NCBI RefSeq assembly: GCF_020085105.1
Contig: NC_058055.1
Span: 5,169,322 to 5,233,321 of the forward strand
Direction: 5' to 3'
DNA: 64,000 nt
From: Siniperca chuatsi
Taxonomy: Eukaryota; Chordata; Actinopteri; Centrarchiformes; Sinipercidae
Below are positions 23,901 through 34,000 of the stretch, in pieces. Under the pieces are notes generated by a model, which was not told the DNA's origin, made no database searches, and worked only from the letters and a program-made list of their open reading frames with translations. Every line of letters starts with the position of its first letter. Position 1 is the first letter of the stretch. Made by a program: the position numbers and the translations under genes.

Positions 23901-25715
23901 AATAATTTTCATACATTCCCTAGCATGCAGTACTGTTTGGATTAATTTGACCTGCTTTTGAGATAAAAGTATGGAAAACAACATTTATAAAAAAACAGTA
24001 AAGTAACAGTGAAATTACTTTCCAGTTAATAACCACAGACCTCATTCTTAACAGGTTTCACTGGGACTATTTCTTCTTCTTCAAAAAAAAAATAGTACAC
24101 AGTGAGCTCTGTGGATTATACCAAATGACTGGAACATGTTTCTAAAGAGACTTGAGCTTTTTAGAAATGATAACTTGAATTCACAAGCAATAAAATGTAC
24201 TGTTGCTCAATTCAATACACTCAGGGGTTTTGCCGCTGCAGTCTTACTTGGTCTGGTATGACCAGGAGCTTATGATGGTTGTTAGCTAACGTTAGCAAAC
24301 TTTAGATAGATATTGTTGTGTGACTGACATTACTGAGTCAGGTCACTCATTTTATAACTCTTCTCTGCTTGTGCTACTGTTACATTACATTTTAACGTAA
24401 GCTATTATCCTGATATTGTCACATGCAGGAACAGGTCCACAGGTTCACTTTAAATGTAATGTTTCAGTGCTTCGAACGTGACAAACAACATTCCCCTCAC
24501 CTCTGTTGTACTGTCTGAAACTATCTGCAGGGACCTGCTAAATTAAAATAAATGGCTAGAAACCAGTGAGAATGTATGCTCTTCTGGTTTTGGGTGAAAA
24601 TACCCTTTAATCAGATCACATGACCAAGAAAACATACTAGGTGCATACTTTAATAACAAACAATCAGGATGTATACTAACTTGCAGGATCACTGCAGTGA
24701 GAGCGACCCAATCTCTGGCAGCATTTTTGCCAGCCCGGGCAGTCCAAGTCCCACTCACAGTCCTCAGATCCGGGATATAATCCATCTGCAGTTGGACAGG
24801 ATCCTGGCTTGGCAGTGAACTCCCCACTCCTGTTTACAGCTTCATTCAAAGGAAATAACATGTTACAGGCCATATATTAGCAGTAAGATATTTGTAGCAG
24901 TGCAGTTTCTGTGCTTCCATCTGTTGTCTTGCACACAGTACCACACACTGAAGGGTCATGCTGATTACTTATCTGTCCACAGCGTGCGATGCTATATCAT
25001 CAAATTTTATAAACACTTGTACAAAGACACTTGAAATCTACCAACAGAACAATTTGTGCTCCTCTATAATATTCCAACCCACTGATGCAGAAATGGTGTG
25101 CAGTATACTCACGCAGGGCACAGTAACGACCGACTTGTACGTAGCCATCGCAGCACCTGGTCACCTGCTCCATCACTGTCTTGTACTCAGTCTGATGGGT
25201 CATCCTGTAAAGTGTGACTGTACATGTCTTCCAGAGGAGCCAGCCGCCACAAGGCTTTGTCACAGTATAGGGGACCTTATGCATCGCCAGGAAACTCACA
25301 ATCCTCGTCTCATTGCGAACACATAGATGGTACCCAGACAGGCTATTTCCTAGAATAAAATATATCTTGTCAATTTTACTGTTGATAGTTAGTCTCTGGC
25401 TGCATAATGCCATCAGATTTCACAGCTTGAATTAGTCATAAACAATGCTCCTTGATTTTGACTTACTCATAAAGTATAACATAATACATGTCTATCATCT
25501 GTGACATTAAAAATGTTTAAAAAACAACAACAAATGAAAGCAAGCAAAGCAAGAAGTGTAAAACCTCATAAATGCCATATTTGGTTGTGGCAATACATCA
25601 ATTTCATGTTACTAATCTGTCATCTGCGTAAAGGCCTACCTTCATGCACAGTGTTTTGTCCCCCACAGAAAGCCAGCAGGGCCGCGACCACCCAGATGGA
25701 AAGCATCCAACTCAT
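10019..25715 (-). CDS. umodl1: umodl1, uromodulin-like 1 (EMI-WAP-SEA-EGF-FN3-mucin-ZP membrane protein)
   Basis: Seventeen coding exons on the minus strand, all phase-compatible: 25715-25640, 25349-25113, 24839-24681, 23458-23331, 23082-22899, 22104-21964, 21093-20821, 19942-19685, 19123-19011, 18864-18645, 17433-17296, 17185-15743, 15573-15413, 14339-14103, 12300-12144, 11932-11848, 10206-10019. The product is about 1,398 aa if one extra base at 16443-16447 is discounted; mammalian UMODL1 is roughly 1,300 aa. Domain order: signal peptide, EMI, WAP, SEA, calcium-binding EGF, Ser/Thr-rich, FN3, SEA, EGF, mucin repeat, ZP, transmembrane, 26-residue tail. EMI plus WAP at the N-terminus with a C-terminal ZP identifies UMODL1, a cell-surface glycoprotein reported in olfactory tissue. 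The neighbour zbtb21 is also its neighbour in human. The large mucin insert and the frameshift are unusual. Confidence 0.9.
10499..11450. mobile_element. nonautonomous DNA transposon with long inverted repeats, in the last umodl1 intron
   Basis: Bases 10499-10796 and 11200-11450 are inverted copies about 250-300 long. The shared stretch runs from ATATGCATATTGAGGCCACG through ATCTACTA at the inner edge. The left arm has about 45 extra bases, including a second GTGGCCACGAGATA unit. The middle (10797-11199) has no transposase-like frame. A clear target-site duplication was not resolved. Confidence 0.8.
12144..15573 (-). CDS. umodl1: umodl1 exons 13-15: remainder of the ZP domain
   Basis: Exon 13 (15573-15413) reads [17 protein letters not shown] ... 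[15 protein letters not shown], the end of ZP-N and the linker. Exon 14 (14339-14103) contains [24 protein letters not shown] and [14 protein letters not shown], typical of ZP-C. Exon 15 (12300-12144) contains [29 protein letters not shown] and SSTCVP. ZP modules polymerise extracellularly, so the protein may form filaments after cleavage. The exon 14 donor (AACAG|GTCTGC) is a weak GT site. Confidence 0.85.
12716..13142. mobile_element. MITE-like repeat copy (TTAGC-containing family), truncated
   Basis: It starts AAGGAATAGTTCAACATTTTG, shares the motifs CTTCTTGCCGAGAG-like, GCTTAGCTTAGC and CTAAGCTAAGCTAACC with the full copy at 20012-20588, and ends without the matching right end. Confidence 0.65.
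12851..12880. repeat. (TTAGC)6 pentanucleotide repeat
   Basis: Six perfect TTAGC units inside the MITE-like copy, where other copies carry one or two, so it looks like a local expansion of the element's own motif. Confidence 0.95.
13538..14025. mobile_element. probable nonautonomous DNA transposon
   Basis: A CpG-rich block within AT-rich intron sequence. The left part (GTTCACACAGAACGCGAAT) and the reverse complement of the right part (CTTTACACACCAGGGGCGTG, with GCGAATATTTCGC nearby) resemble each other loosely, as in eroded terminal inverted repeats. No transposase frame. Confidence 0.4.
14397..14760. mobile_element. MITE-like repeat copy (same family as 20012-20588)
   Basis: It shares AACACCTCTAAAGCTCGCTA, GGACAGAGCCAGGCTAGCTG, ATGCTAAGCTAAGCTAACCG and TCTTCTCATCCAACTCTC with the family. 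Its outer ends are degraded. Confidence 0.6.
15743..17185 (-). CDS. umodl1: umodl1 exon 12: mucin-like repeat and start of ZP-N, with a one-base frameshift
   Basis: The exon enters at [14 protein letters not shown], passes through about 47 seven-residue units (PTTTTTA and PSITTTA), then continues as [16 protein letters not shown] and [16 protein letters not shown], the beginning of the ZP domain, to a donor after LVH. The 5' part is open in one frame and the ZP part in another. The switch falls at 16443-16447, where a run of five G replaces the usual four. Removing one base restores phase with both neighbouring exons. The repeat would be heavily O-glycosylated and would hold the EGF/SEA modules away from the ZP module. 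Confidence 0.8.
16047..17045 (-). repeat. 21-bp coding minisatellite (mucin repeat of umodl1)
   Basis: About 1 kb of tandem 21-base units. On the minus strand they read (PTTTTTA)n interspersed with PSITTTA in the 3' half, and PTSTTTA and PTTTITA variants in the 5' half. Higher-order alternation of variants is visible. Because the unit is a multiple of three with almost no stop triplets, several frames on both strands are open; only the Thr-rich one joins the flanking domains. Confidence 0.95.
17296..17433 (-). CDS. umodl1: umodl1 exon 11: calcium-binding EGF domain 2
   Basis: [18 protein letters not shown], then [12 protein letters not shown] and a final RACQ: six-cysteine cbEGF pattern with the D-x-N/D-E-C start. 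It is a symmetric phase 1-1 exon, typical of shuffled EGF modules. Confidence 0.9.
17932..18300. repeat. probable interspersed repeat
   Basis: It begins TTAAAGGTGTACTCCAGCAA, a start I recall from teleost interspersed repeats. No matching right end was found before the hairpin at 18309. Confidence 0.35.
18309..18479. mobile_element. fold-back element: near-perfect 80-bp inverted repeat
   Basis: The left arm (18309-18389), starting TCGTAGAAAAGGTTTCAGTC, is repeated inverted on the right (18399-18479), ending GACTGAAACCTTTTCTACGA, with only a few mismatches and a loop of about 9 bases. It lies in the umodl1 intron between exons 10 and 11. The whole unit could fold into one long hairpin. Confidence 0.9.
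18645..19123 (-). CDS. umodl1: umodl1 exons 9-10: second SEA domain
   Basis: Exon 9 (19123-19011) reads [16 protein letters not shown] and [12 protein letters not shown]. Exon 10 (18864-18645) reads [20 protein letters not shown], then [17 protein letters not shown], the characteristic SEA core strand. The intron between them is about 146 bases. Confidence 0.85.
19685..19942 (-). CDS. umodl1: umodl1 exon 8: fibronectin type III domain
   Basis: [19 protein letters not shown], then [37 protein letters not shown]: complete FN3 pattern with the conserved Trp and the L-x-P-G-x-x-Y turn. Symmetric phase 1-1 exon. Confidence 0.92.
20012..20588. mobile_element. full-length MITE-like element, about 0.58 kb
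   Basis: Ends are inverted copies: TTTAAAGGAATAGTTTGACA on the left, and its reverse complement TGTCAAACTATTCCTTTAAA on the right. The interior carries GCTTAGCTTAGC-type motifs and no coding frame. Related partial copies lie at 12716, 14397 and about 46980. Confidence 0.85.
20821..21093 (-). CDS. umodl1: umodl1 exon 7: Ser/Thr-rich segment
   Basis: [20 protein letters not shown] and onward, rich in N-x-S/T (NTT, NIT, NST, NTS, NSS) and Thr/Ser/Pro, ending SPLPTTTC. A spacer likely to carry N- and O-glycans. Symmetric phase 1-1 exon. Confidence 0.85.
21964..22104 (-). CDS. umodl1: umodl1 exon 6: calcium-binding EGF domain 1
   Basis: [19 protein letters not shown], then [18 protein letters not shown] and a final GAHC: the DVDEC start and the N-T-x-G-S-Y-x-C motif define a cbEGF. 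Symmetric phase 1-1 exon. Confidence 0.93.
22899..23458 (-). CDS. umodl1: umodl1 exons 4-5: first SEA domain
   Basis: Exon 4 (23458-23331) reads [20 protein letters not shown] ... [11 protein letters not shown]. Exon 5 (23082-22899) reads [31 protein letters not shown] and [12 protein letters not shown]. The order fits the N-terminal module following WAP in UMODL1. Confidence 0.85.
24681..25349 (-). CDS. umodl1: umodl1 exons 2-3: EMI and WAP domains
   Basis: Exon 2 (25349-25113) carries an EMI domain: [48 protein letters not shown]. Exon 3 (24839-24681) carries a WAP four-disulfide core: [40 protein letters not shown]. Exon 3's acceptor (AATGAAG) has a poor pyrimidine tract and was chosen because it keeps phase. 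Confidence 0.9.
25640..25715 (-). CDS. umodl1: umodl1 exon 1: start codon and signal peptide
   Basis: [19 protein letters not shown], a short hydrophobic secretion signal, then QNTVHE before a GTAGGC donor. A second in-frame ATG at codon 4 could also serve; the first is preferred as it gives the longer signal. Confidence 0.85.
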
Positions 25716-27454
25716 TTTTCACAGATCAAAATCTCAACCATATATTTAACGACCACATTGTACGCGCATGTTTCTCTTTGAGATGATGCGAAATCACTGT
25801 TCAGGGTGTGCTCAAAGACAAAATCCTCTGTGGCTCTGTTTTTCTCCTCCCCTCGTTGCACCGTCAGTCCCTAATGGACCACAAAATTATGGCAGCCAGC
25901 AGGTAAGTTTTACATTTATGCGAATATTTGGAGTTACATTAGTCAGTGAACTGAAATGACATTCATTTTTGCAAGAATATTATAATATTCAGACAATTTC
26001 ATACCTCGAATTGCCATGACGTATGGCAGCACGACATGTTAGTGAGCCAGTATATTACAAAGAGAAAAGCTTTTGGTGCATGTGATTTTCACAAAGCAAG
26101 CTCAGGTGTCTCTTTTATTTTTGTAGAATAGATAAGTTGTCATTTTACTCATTCTCAGGTGGTGTCAGGGTCAGTAAACATGTTTATGATGCCAGGGAGA
26201 GAGATGTGGGATGGGAGGAGTCCCTAATGACTTGGTTTCCACAGGTAACCATGGCAGTGCTTGTTATGCTGCTGGCATTAACAGCTTGTGTCTGCCATTA
26301 GTGTCAAACCAGGAGTGAGAATTTCCCTACCATTTCCCCACATGTCTTCATTCTCATTATATGAAGGACCAGTGGGATGCTCTGGGTGTCAAAGACATGT
26401 TCTAAAAAATGACTAGATCAAGATTCTGTCCTCACTTTGACACTATGAATGTGACTATACATTCATGTTTGATGAAAGAACATTCTACAGGTCCACTTTA
26501 TTCTTTAAAATCTTTTCATGCACAGATTTTCATTCTTAGTAAATGTAGTGATTAATGTAATGGTGCTCCTTTTATATAATGAGGTGTGAATATGTGCCTG
26601 ATTAAACTTCCTTCAGTCATTAAGTGATAATGACACTTACATTCTGAGCACTGGAGCATATGCATGTAGGGAGGTGCAGGGCTACAGGCTGAATCAACTA
26701 AGGTTACTGCACATTAAATACAGTTACACCACAAAATAAAAACTATCATCTAAATAGAACATGGTTTTATGCCATATTTCATGCTCTTGATTAAACTGTA
26801 GTCTTTTCACCATCAGTGCCACACCTGAGTCATGAGACTGTTGCCAGGTACTGTGTGGCTTACAATGCCTTCCAGGAAGAGGCCTGTAGGCCAAATAAAC
26901 ACAGCAACAAGTCCCCACTGGAGGCCAGTAATGACACAAACCTAATGCTACGCTATAGTGACTTCCATTCAGTCACAGACTTAATTAGTTTCATTGGGGT
27001 AAGGGGAGCGTGCAGTTATTATATCTGCACCTCACAGTTTAAACCTACCAAAGACAATATCTACTGTAGTTGGACGCATAAAATAGGTATTAAAAAATAA
27101 AAAAAATGTATTTTTAAATTTGCAATCAAATGGTAGGGTCTGGTTATTTGAAATGTTTAACATCAAACTAAAATTTAAAAAAGTATATAGAATCACTAAA
27201 GTCTCCACCCTAGGCTAGTTTACTGTAACTCATGTGACTTCACATCAAGCTTATTAGAGCTACAAACTTACTTTCATTTAAACTATATTTACAAACAATT
27301 ACAGAACAATGCTAAAGTACACACTATAAGTATGGGGTGTAACTTCAGTTAGCAACATTTGGCCATGATAAAAAAAAAACATGGGGAAAAACAGAAACAT
27401 TGACATCAAAAACGAAAAATATGACCTATCCCTTTAAATTAGCCTGTGTCAAGT
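25716..27454. other. intergenic region upstream of umodl1 and zbtb21
   Basis: The two genes diverge from this 1.7 kb. No gene or clear TATA box was identified on the umodl1 side; sequence is AT-rich toward 27,100-27,400 and becomes GC-richer near the zbtb21 promoter. Confidence 0.5.
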
Positions 27455-27659
27455 CTTCCATTGGCCCCGCCTCCTGGTCCTTTATTAGCCTATCTGAGCG
27501 CAGTGCACGTGACGAGCGTTCTTTGCGATGACCTCATCCCTGGTGTGGGATGACGTCAAATTCAAGATGGATGGAATCACGACCAACGCGCAGAAATTTA
27601 CACAACAGTGAATAAAGTCCCGGCTGTGTGGAGGAAAGACCATATTGACGACGGGCAGG
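27455..27659 (+). promoter_or_regulatory. zbtb21: zbtb21 promoter and noncoding first exon
   Basis: An inverted CCAAT (ATTGG, 27460-27464) overlaps a GC-box-like CCCCGCC. A perfect CRE palindrome TGACGTCA lies at 27551-27558. A consensus donor GGCAGG|GTAAGT follows at 27659/27660. This is inferred to be the 5' UTR exon spliced to the acceptor at 31091. Confidence 0.6.
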
Positions 27660-30600
27660 GTAAGTGTAGATAGACTACCAAACTTAACGTTAAACAAAAT
27701 TAGCAGGAAGGGTGAAACATAGTTGGTAGAGTGCTGTTAAGCAGAAGCTTTTTCCTTTTCCTCCCTGACGTAACTCGAAAGGGGGATTGTGCTGCTGTAA
27801 AACCTGACGAGCTACAACCTGTTTTGCAGCCAGCAACTGCGCCGTGTCAGGCCAGGTTGATCCATTTTGGTGAAAAAAACAAAACAACACCACTTCCATC
27901 GGGGGTAGCGGGTACAATTCACTCCCCCACACTCCAACAGCCTCTCTGTCTGCGCCGACTGTGTTTTCATTCCCGGCATTACCGTGGTGGAGTCCATTGA
28001 AACGCGCTCAACTTTTCCCCTCTTTATTTTATTGAATTGTTGTAACTGTTAATGTTAAAGCGGAACCGTTGTAGCCTCGGTTCTTTCGCCATTTACCCAC
28101 ACAAAAAGAGAAACGCGTGACTCATGTCTAAACTGAAAGTGGCATTTCGGTTGGAGAAGTTAGGCTATCTGTCATGAGAAACTGAGCCACGTCTCATGGA
28201 TGGTCTAACGCTGAAAGCCTCGCTCGACTTCCTCATAGAAAACAGACACAACTGAACATCCCCTGTTGTTCTCTTATCGTGGACTACAAGTTCTGACGAA
28301 GAGGCAACCGAGAGTTCTTAGTTTTTGATGAATGAATGGAGCTTCTGCCCGTGAACCTATTATAGCAAGTGTCAACAACGTCAACATGAGTAACATGCCT
28401 TCCGGTCACAATTTCCAAAATAAACCCCTTAAGGAGCAACGGGCATTGTTTTTGAGAAAACTAGGATTGTGAAAAACATATATAATATTTTTTTTACAAT
28501 TGCTGTGTACAGTGTTCCTATGTGAGAACAATGCAAATAAATTGAATAAATTGGTGTCTTATTATTGTATAATGTAAATACACTACTAATAGTAGGCATG
28601 TCTCCCACACTTTTATTGTTTCAGGTTAATTTTCTCTAAAAATTGTCTACCCATGTCCAGTCACCACATATTGCAGATGAGATAAGAGGAGTGGATAAAA
28701 ATGTTGATATTTTTATATGAGTCACCTTCAGTTATTACCATGTGCTCACAGCAGTGAGGTTAAAGAGTAGAGCAAGTGGTGAGGCAAGTCCTTTGCACTT
28801 TTTTCCCCCAGGTTTTGAGTCTCATGCCACCTACAGGCTGCCCTAACTTGTTGGTGGAGGTTGTTAGAGCTGGATGCAGCCTGAAAAGAATAGGCAGGTG
28901 CGTACACTGCTCAGGGCTGAAAAAATGTTCCATTTTTTATTTTAAAAAATTCACGTAACACTTTTTTTTTTTACAGTTAATATTCTCCTAAAAAACTGCT
29001 TAAATAAAACAGCAGTCAAAAATGAGCCAGTTAAGGACAGCGTTCCTTGTTGTGAAGATGCAAATACATAATTTCTATCAAGGAAACTGATTTTAAGTAG
29101 GGTTGCTGCATTAACAATACAGCAGAGGTTAACACAGCATTTCTGTTTTTCAGATTTTATATAAAAAACAATATGGAAAACACAAAAAACTATTTCATCA
29201 TTATTTCTTAAGAGCTAGATTGATTTAAGCGTACCTCTAACTAAAAACACAGGTTAAATGATACATTGATATAATGTTTTTTAAACCAAACCTACGCCCT
29301 AGAGTACCTCATCAATTGGTGATTTAGTGTACATTGCAGTGTAACAGCAATATTCTCAATGTCCACATAACCACTATACAGAGGGAGAATGTTTTTATGT
29401 TAAAGTGTTCACCAATACAGGGTTTCCATCAAGAAGTTGTTTAACCAGCCAGATCCTGATGCATCTCATCTCACAATCAACTTAGTTAGTAGATGACGGA
29501 CTAAACAATAGTCATATTCATTAAATATGGGGCATTTGCTGCAAGAAATACCACCTCTGTTCTTTTCTTAACATTTTATTTCATAGAAGTGTATTAAAAA
29601 TGTTTGTGATGCAAGTGGAGGTGATCTTTAATTCAGGCGAGCCACCTCTGCCCAATACACACATTCTGGGGTGAAAAGCTTTTATTTTAAAGGCAAACTT
29701 TTTAAACTTCCTGCATTAGTCTGTGTCACTGAGGGTGGCTTCACACATCAGCATTTTCATACCTTTTGATAACTAACATGATGTAATGCACATGAGCTTG
29801 CTGTGTATGTCCTTCTGTATTAGCTTGCACCATGTTGCGGTAAATAAAAGGGTTAAACTTTGACCTCATCATAAACAACAACCAGTATGAATAAAAATTG
29901 CCAGAGAAACATGAAGTCACACCTTCCTCTTAAAACAATATACAATTTAATCAGTTTAATGCTTACTATTACAAATGACTTTATTGAAGTCATTAATATT
30001 TATAATAAAACAATAGATAATCCAGTAAAAGTCAGCATTTGTTCACAGTAGGCCCACGACCAGCAATTATTTTCATTATCGATTAATCTGCTGATTATTT
30101 TATCGATTTAATCGTTTGGTCTATAAAATATCAGAAAATAGTGAAAAATCCCAAGCCTGATGTCTTCATATATCTTTTTCATCTGACCAACTGTCCAAAA
30201 TTCAAAGATATTCAGTTTACAATGATATAAAACAGAGAAAATCGATTAATCAACTAAACGTTGCAGCTCTAAGTCATAGTAATTATACTATACATTATTG
30301 TTCATTAGTATCATTACTGTGCCTTAAAACCACTATTTGTTTCCACATAGACCACACACTTATTAAGCAAGATGCTTAGATAACATAGCCAGGTAATGTC
30401 TAAACTGAAATAATCATAAATAAATAAATATATCCAAATACCAGTGAATTTCAAGTTGTTTCAGGTGTTCTGTCAGGTGCCAGCTGATATCTTGTAAATT
30501 ATATTACGGACCTATTATAGTTAAAAGTCAAATTATTGCTTAAATGTAAAAAAAAAAAAAAACATTTTACATTTGTTACAAGAATTCTCATAAATTGCCA

Positions 30601-31091
30601 AAACATGCAAAACTGCAGTAGAATGAAGTTGTTTTGAGTGAAAAACATCAAGAAGACTCAGTAACTTGTGGTGGATTTTTATTTGCTGTTTAGAGGCTAT
30701 AACTGTGTATTGATTTTGTTTTAGATGCTGATATTTGTTTGATATTATATTTACCCAGTCATTAATTCATCCTGTTATACATGTTAGCATAATTGACTTG
30801 TTGGCTGGATTAACTATAATTAAAGGCTACATCATATATTGGGATAATATAATGGAAATTCACAGAGTATGCTATCTCTGACACTGGTGGCGTTGTGGCA
30901 TGAGATATAACAAGACTGATAGACAGGCAGACCTGAGCTCCAGTTGGCTATTCTTGTACGTGTGCGTGTGCCTGTTCATGCCCGTCTCTATGACAAACTA
31001 ATTTTGTGCACCCTTAATGATCACCTTTTTGTATTTATATTCCTTTTATATTTACTTTCCTGCATTCACATGTAATCCTCTTGTCTTTCAG
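27660..31091 (+). other. zbtb21 intron 1
   Basis: Bounded by a GTAAGT donor and a TTGTCTTTCAG acceptor. No coding exon was seen; it contains the AT-rich repeat at 30053-30273 and several poly-A/T runs. Confidence 0.6.
30053..30273. repeat. AT-rich interspersed repeat with ATCGATTAATC ends
   Basis: TTATCGATTAATCTGCTGAT near the left and AATCGATTAATCAACTAAACG with GTTGCAGCTCT at the right form inverted-repeat-like ends. The body contains GTCTATAAAATATCAGAAAA. I recall this as a very common teleost nonautonomous element; here it is a short internally deleted copy. Confidence 0.65.
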
Positions 31092-31093
31092 CC

Positions 31094-34000
31094 ATGGAGA
31101 GCCTAGTGCATTACAGCAATCCTTCCCATGCCCTCTCAGTGTTAGGGGGTCTGAATGAGCAGCGCCTGCGGGGCCAGATGTGTGACGTAGTCCTGGTTGT
31201 GGCGGACCAGAGGTACCAGGCCCATAAGAGTGTTCTGGCTGCCAGCAGTGAGTATTTCCAGTCCCTGTTCACACGGATGGACGCAGAGTCACTGAAAGTT
31301 GTAAACCTGGACTTCTGTGAGCCTGACGCCTTCGAGATAGTTCTGAATTACATCTACTCCTCCTCACTTTTTGTGGACAAAGGCAGCCTGGCAGCCATTC
31401 AAGAGCTGGGCTACAGCCTTGGAATCCCTTTCCTCACCAACATTGTGTCATCAAGGCCACATGCATCCTACTGTGTGTCTAGAAAAAGACTTTCGTTCTC
31501 AGAAGGGGATGAGAATGATGTCCAGACAAGGAGCGTCATTGTGTGCCGGGTCCGGAATGACACAACCCATCCCTCTCACTCACATAATCCGAGGAAAACA
31601 TCAGAGAGACCATCATCTCCCCACTCTACTCGAGAGTCAGCTCAGCCTCCATCAGAACACAACTCGTATGAATCAGTCAGAAACTCTGAATCCATCAGCA
31701 GGAAATCATTTGAACAGAGTGAAGCCTCTGAAAGGAAGTCCACCTATCCATACACCTCCATATTAAAAGGGAATTCATCACACATCGCATCTGTTAGGCC
31801 CCAGTTGACGTCATCAGTGTCTTTCAGTGATGCTGAAGTGCAGCACATCAGGCTGCAGTCTGGCACTAACCAGGACCCTAAAGAGGAGAATGAGGAGCAG
31901 GAGCCCCACTATCACACCAAAGTGCCCTTTCAGGGTCAGGCCAGTGAGCCAAGCCAAACCATTGACAGGAGCGGGCCACTCATAAAAAGCCTACTCCGAA
32001 GATCATTATCCATGGACAGCCCTGTTCCAGTCTTTTCACCCACACTGGAGCTCAAGGAGCTGCAAAATCGTGAACAGTCAGTTGTTAAAATGGCATCAAA
32101 AGCATCTGGGACAGAAACATTTGCTCACAATGGCAATTCAAAAAGAACATCTCCCCTGGTTCTCAGGTCAAAGTACCCCAGCAGGTATGATGAAGAAACT
32201 CAGGTAGAAAGAGAGGTCAGTGTGAAAGCTGAGCCGAGCAGTCCACTCGCTGACCCCATGGACATTATTCGTATCACAGTTGGAGATGCATTGCCAGTCA
32301 ATCTTAAAGACTTGCAAACAAATTATGACCAAGGTTCAAGGCCAGACTTCAATTCTTTTGGGAAAAGAAAGGACAGGCCAGACAACAGAAGGTACCCATT
32401 CAAGAAGAGCAAAATCTTTAAAGAACATCCTCTGACACTTGACGAGAACATGTCAAAAACAGTACCTCAGAGTGCCAGCAGTGACTCTAATGAGAATAGT
32501 GGGGAGCCGCCTCAGAACAAGATTTTCAAATGCTGGAACTGTTTAAAGGTTTTCAGGTCCAGTGCTGGACTACATCGCCATGTAAATATGTATCACAACC
32601 CTGAAAAGCCGTATGCTTGCGACATCTGTCACAAGCGCTTCCATACCAACTTCAAAGTGTGGACTCACTGCCAAACTCAGCATGGTGTAGTACAAAACCC
32701 AGCCTCATCCTCCAGCTCCTCTGTACTGGATGAGAAATTTCAAAAGAAGTTGATAGATATTGTGCGAGAGAGGGAAATAAAGAAAGCCTTGCTTTGGAAG
32801 TTAAAGAGGAATAAGCAGAGTTTGCAATCTCCTGCACTCACCAAAAAGAGATCAAGGCCCAGCTTCATATGTCCTTACTGTGGGAAAGTATTCGTGTTCC
32901 AGTCTCAGTATAGACAGCATTTAAGGACACATCCTGCTGATAAACCTGACCAGGACACAGCGAACGAGAGCATCCTCTACCAGGAACAGGATGAGATCAT
33001 TCAACAGAAGAACACAGACGCTGGTGTTTACTCCTGTAGACTTTGTAATATGAAGCTGTCTTCACTCTTTGAGCAGGGCGACCATGAGAGGGGCTGTCGA
33101 CACGCAACTGTATGCCCCTACTGTGGCCTCCGCTTCTCAAGTCCAACGGTCAAGAAGGACCACGAGGCACATTGCAAGTACAAGAAACTGACGTGCCTGG
33201 AATGCATGCGAACCTTCAAGTCCTCCTTCAGTATATGGCGCCACCAGGTGGAGGTCCACAACCAAAACATGATGACTGTTAAAGACCAGATTCACCTGAA
33301 GCAACAAGAGGACAATGAAGAGGCGTCTGAAATGCTCAGAGAGGAGCATTACAGTGATGAGCCTCTAGCAACTGGGAGCTCAAGAGAGAATATCAGTTAC
33401 AGTGACTCCTCAGGTCCACCCATGTATGATTCAGAAGACTCCTCATCCTATGTGCCTGAGGACCTGAGCATGGGCCACCATGGCAAGCTGGTAGTGAAGG
33501 AAGAACCGTTAGAGGAGGCTGTGAGTGAGAGGGAAAACACAGAGACTGCCAAAAGTGGGCCTGAGGAACCCGGTGTGTGGCCATGCGAGAAATGCGGAAA
33601 TCTTTTCAGCTCTCGCAAAGACCTGGAACGACACCAGGAGCTGCTATGCCACATCAAACCGTTCATCTGTCACATCTGCAACAAAGCCTTCAGGACCAAC
33701 TTCCGCCTTTGGAGCCACTTCCAGTCCCACATGTCGACTGCTAACGAACCTGGAGCCAAAGAGATCGACAGACACCCCTCACCTCTGTCTCCCTCCCCTC
33801 CCACGACCCCTCAGAACTCTGAACGTCCCTCCCCACAGGCCTCCGTGCTCAAATCCACCCAGACGGCACCAGTCGCTGAGGCAATGGCTGAGGAGTCCAG
33901 CAGCCCAGAGCCCTGTAGCTCATCAGTAAGCAAGACGAAGAGGCCTGAACTAGAACGGCAACCCAGCAGCCACAGCCCTCTGTCAAGGTCGAACAGCATG

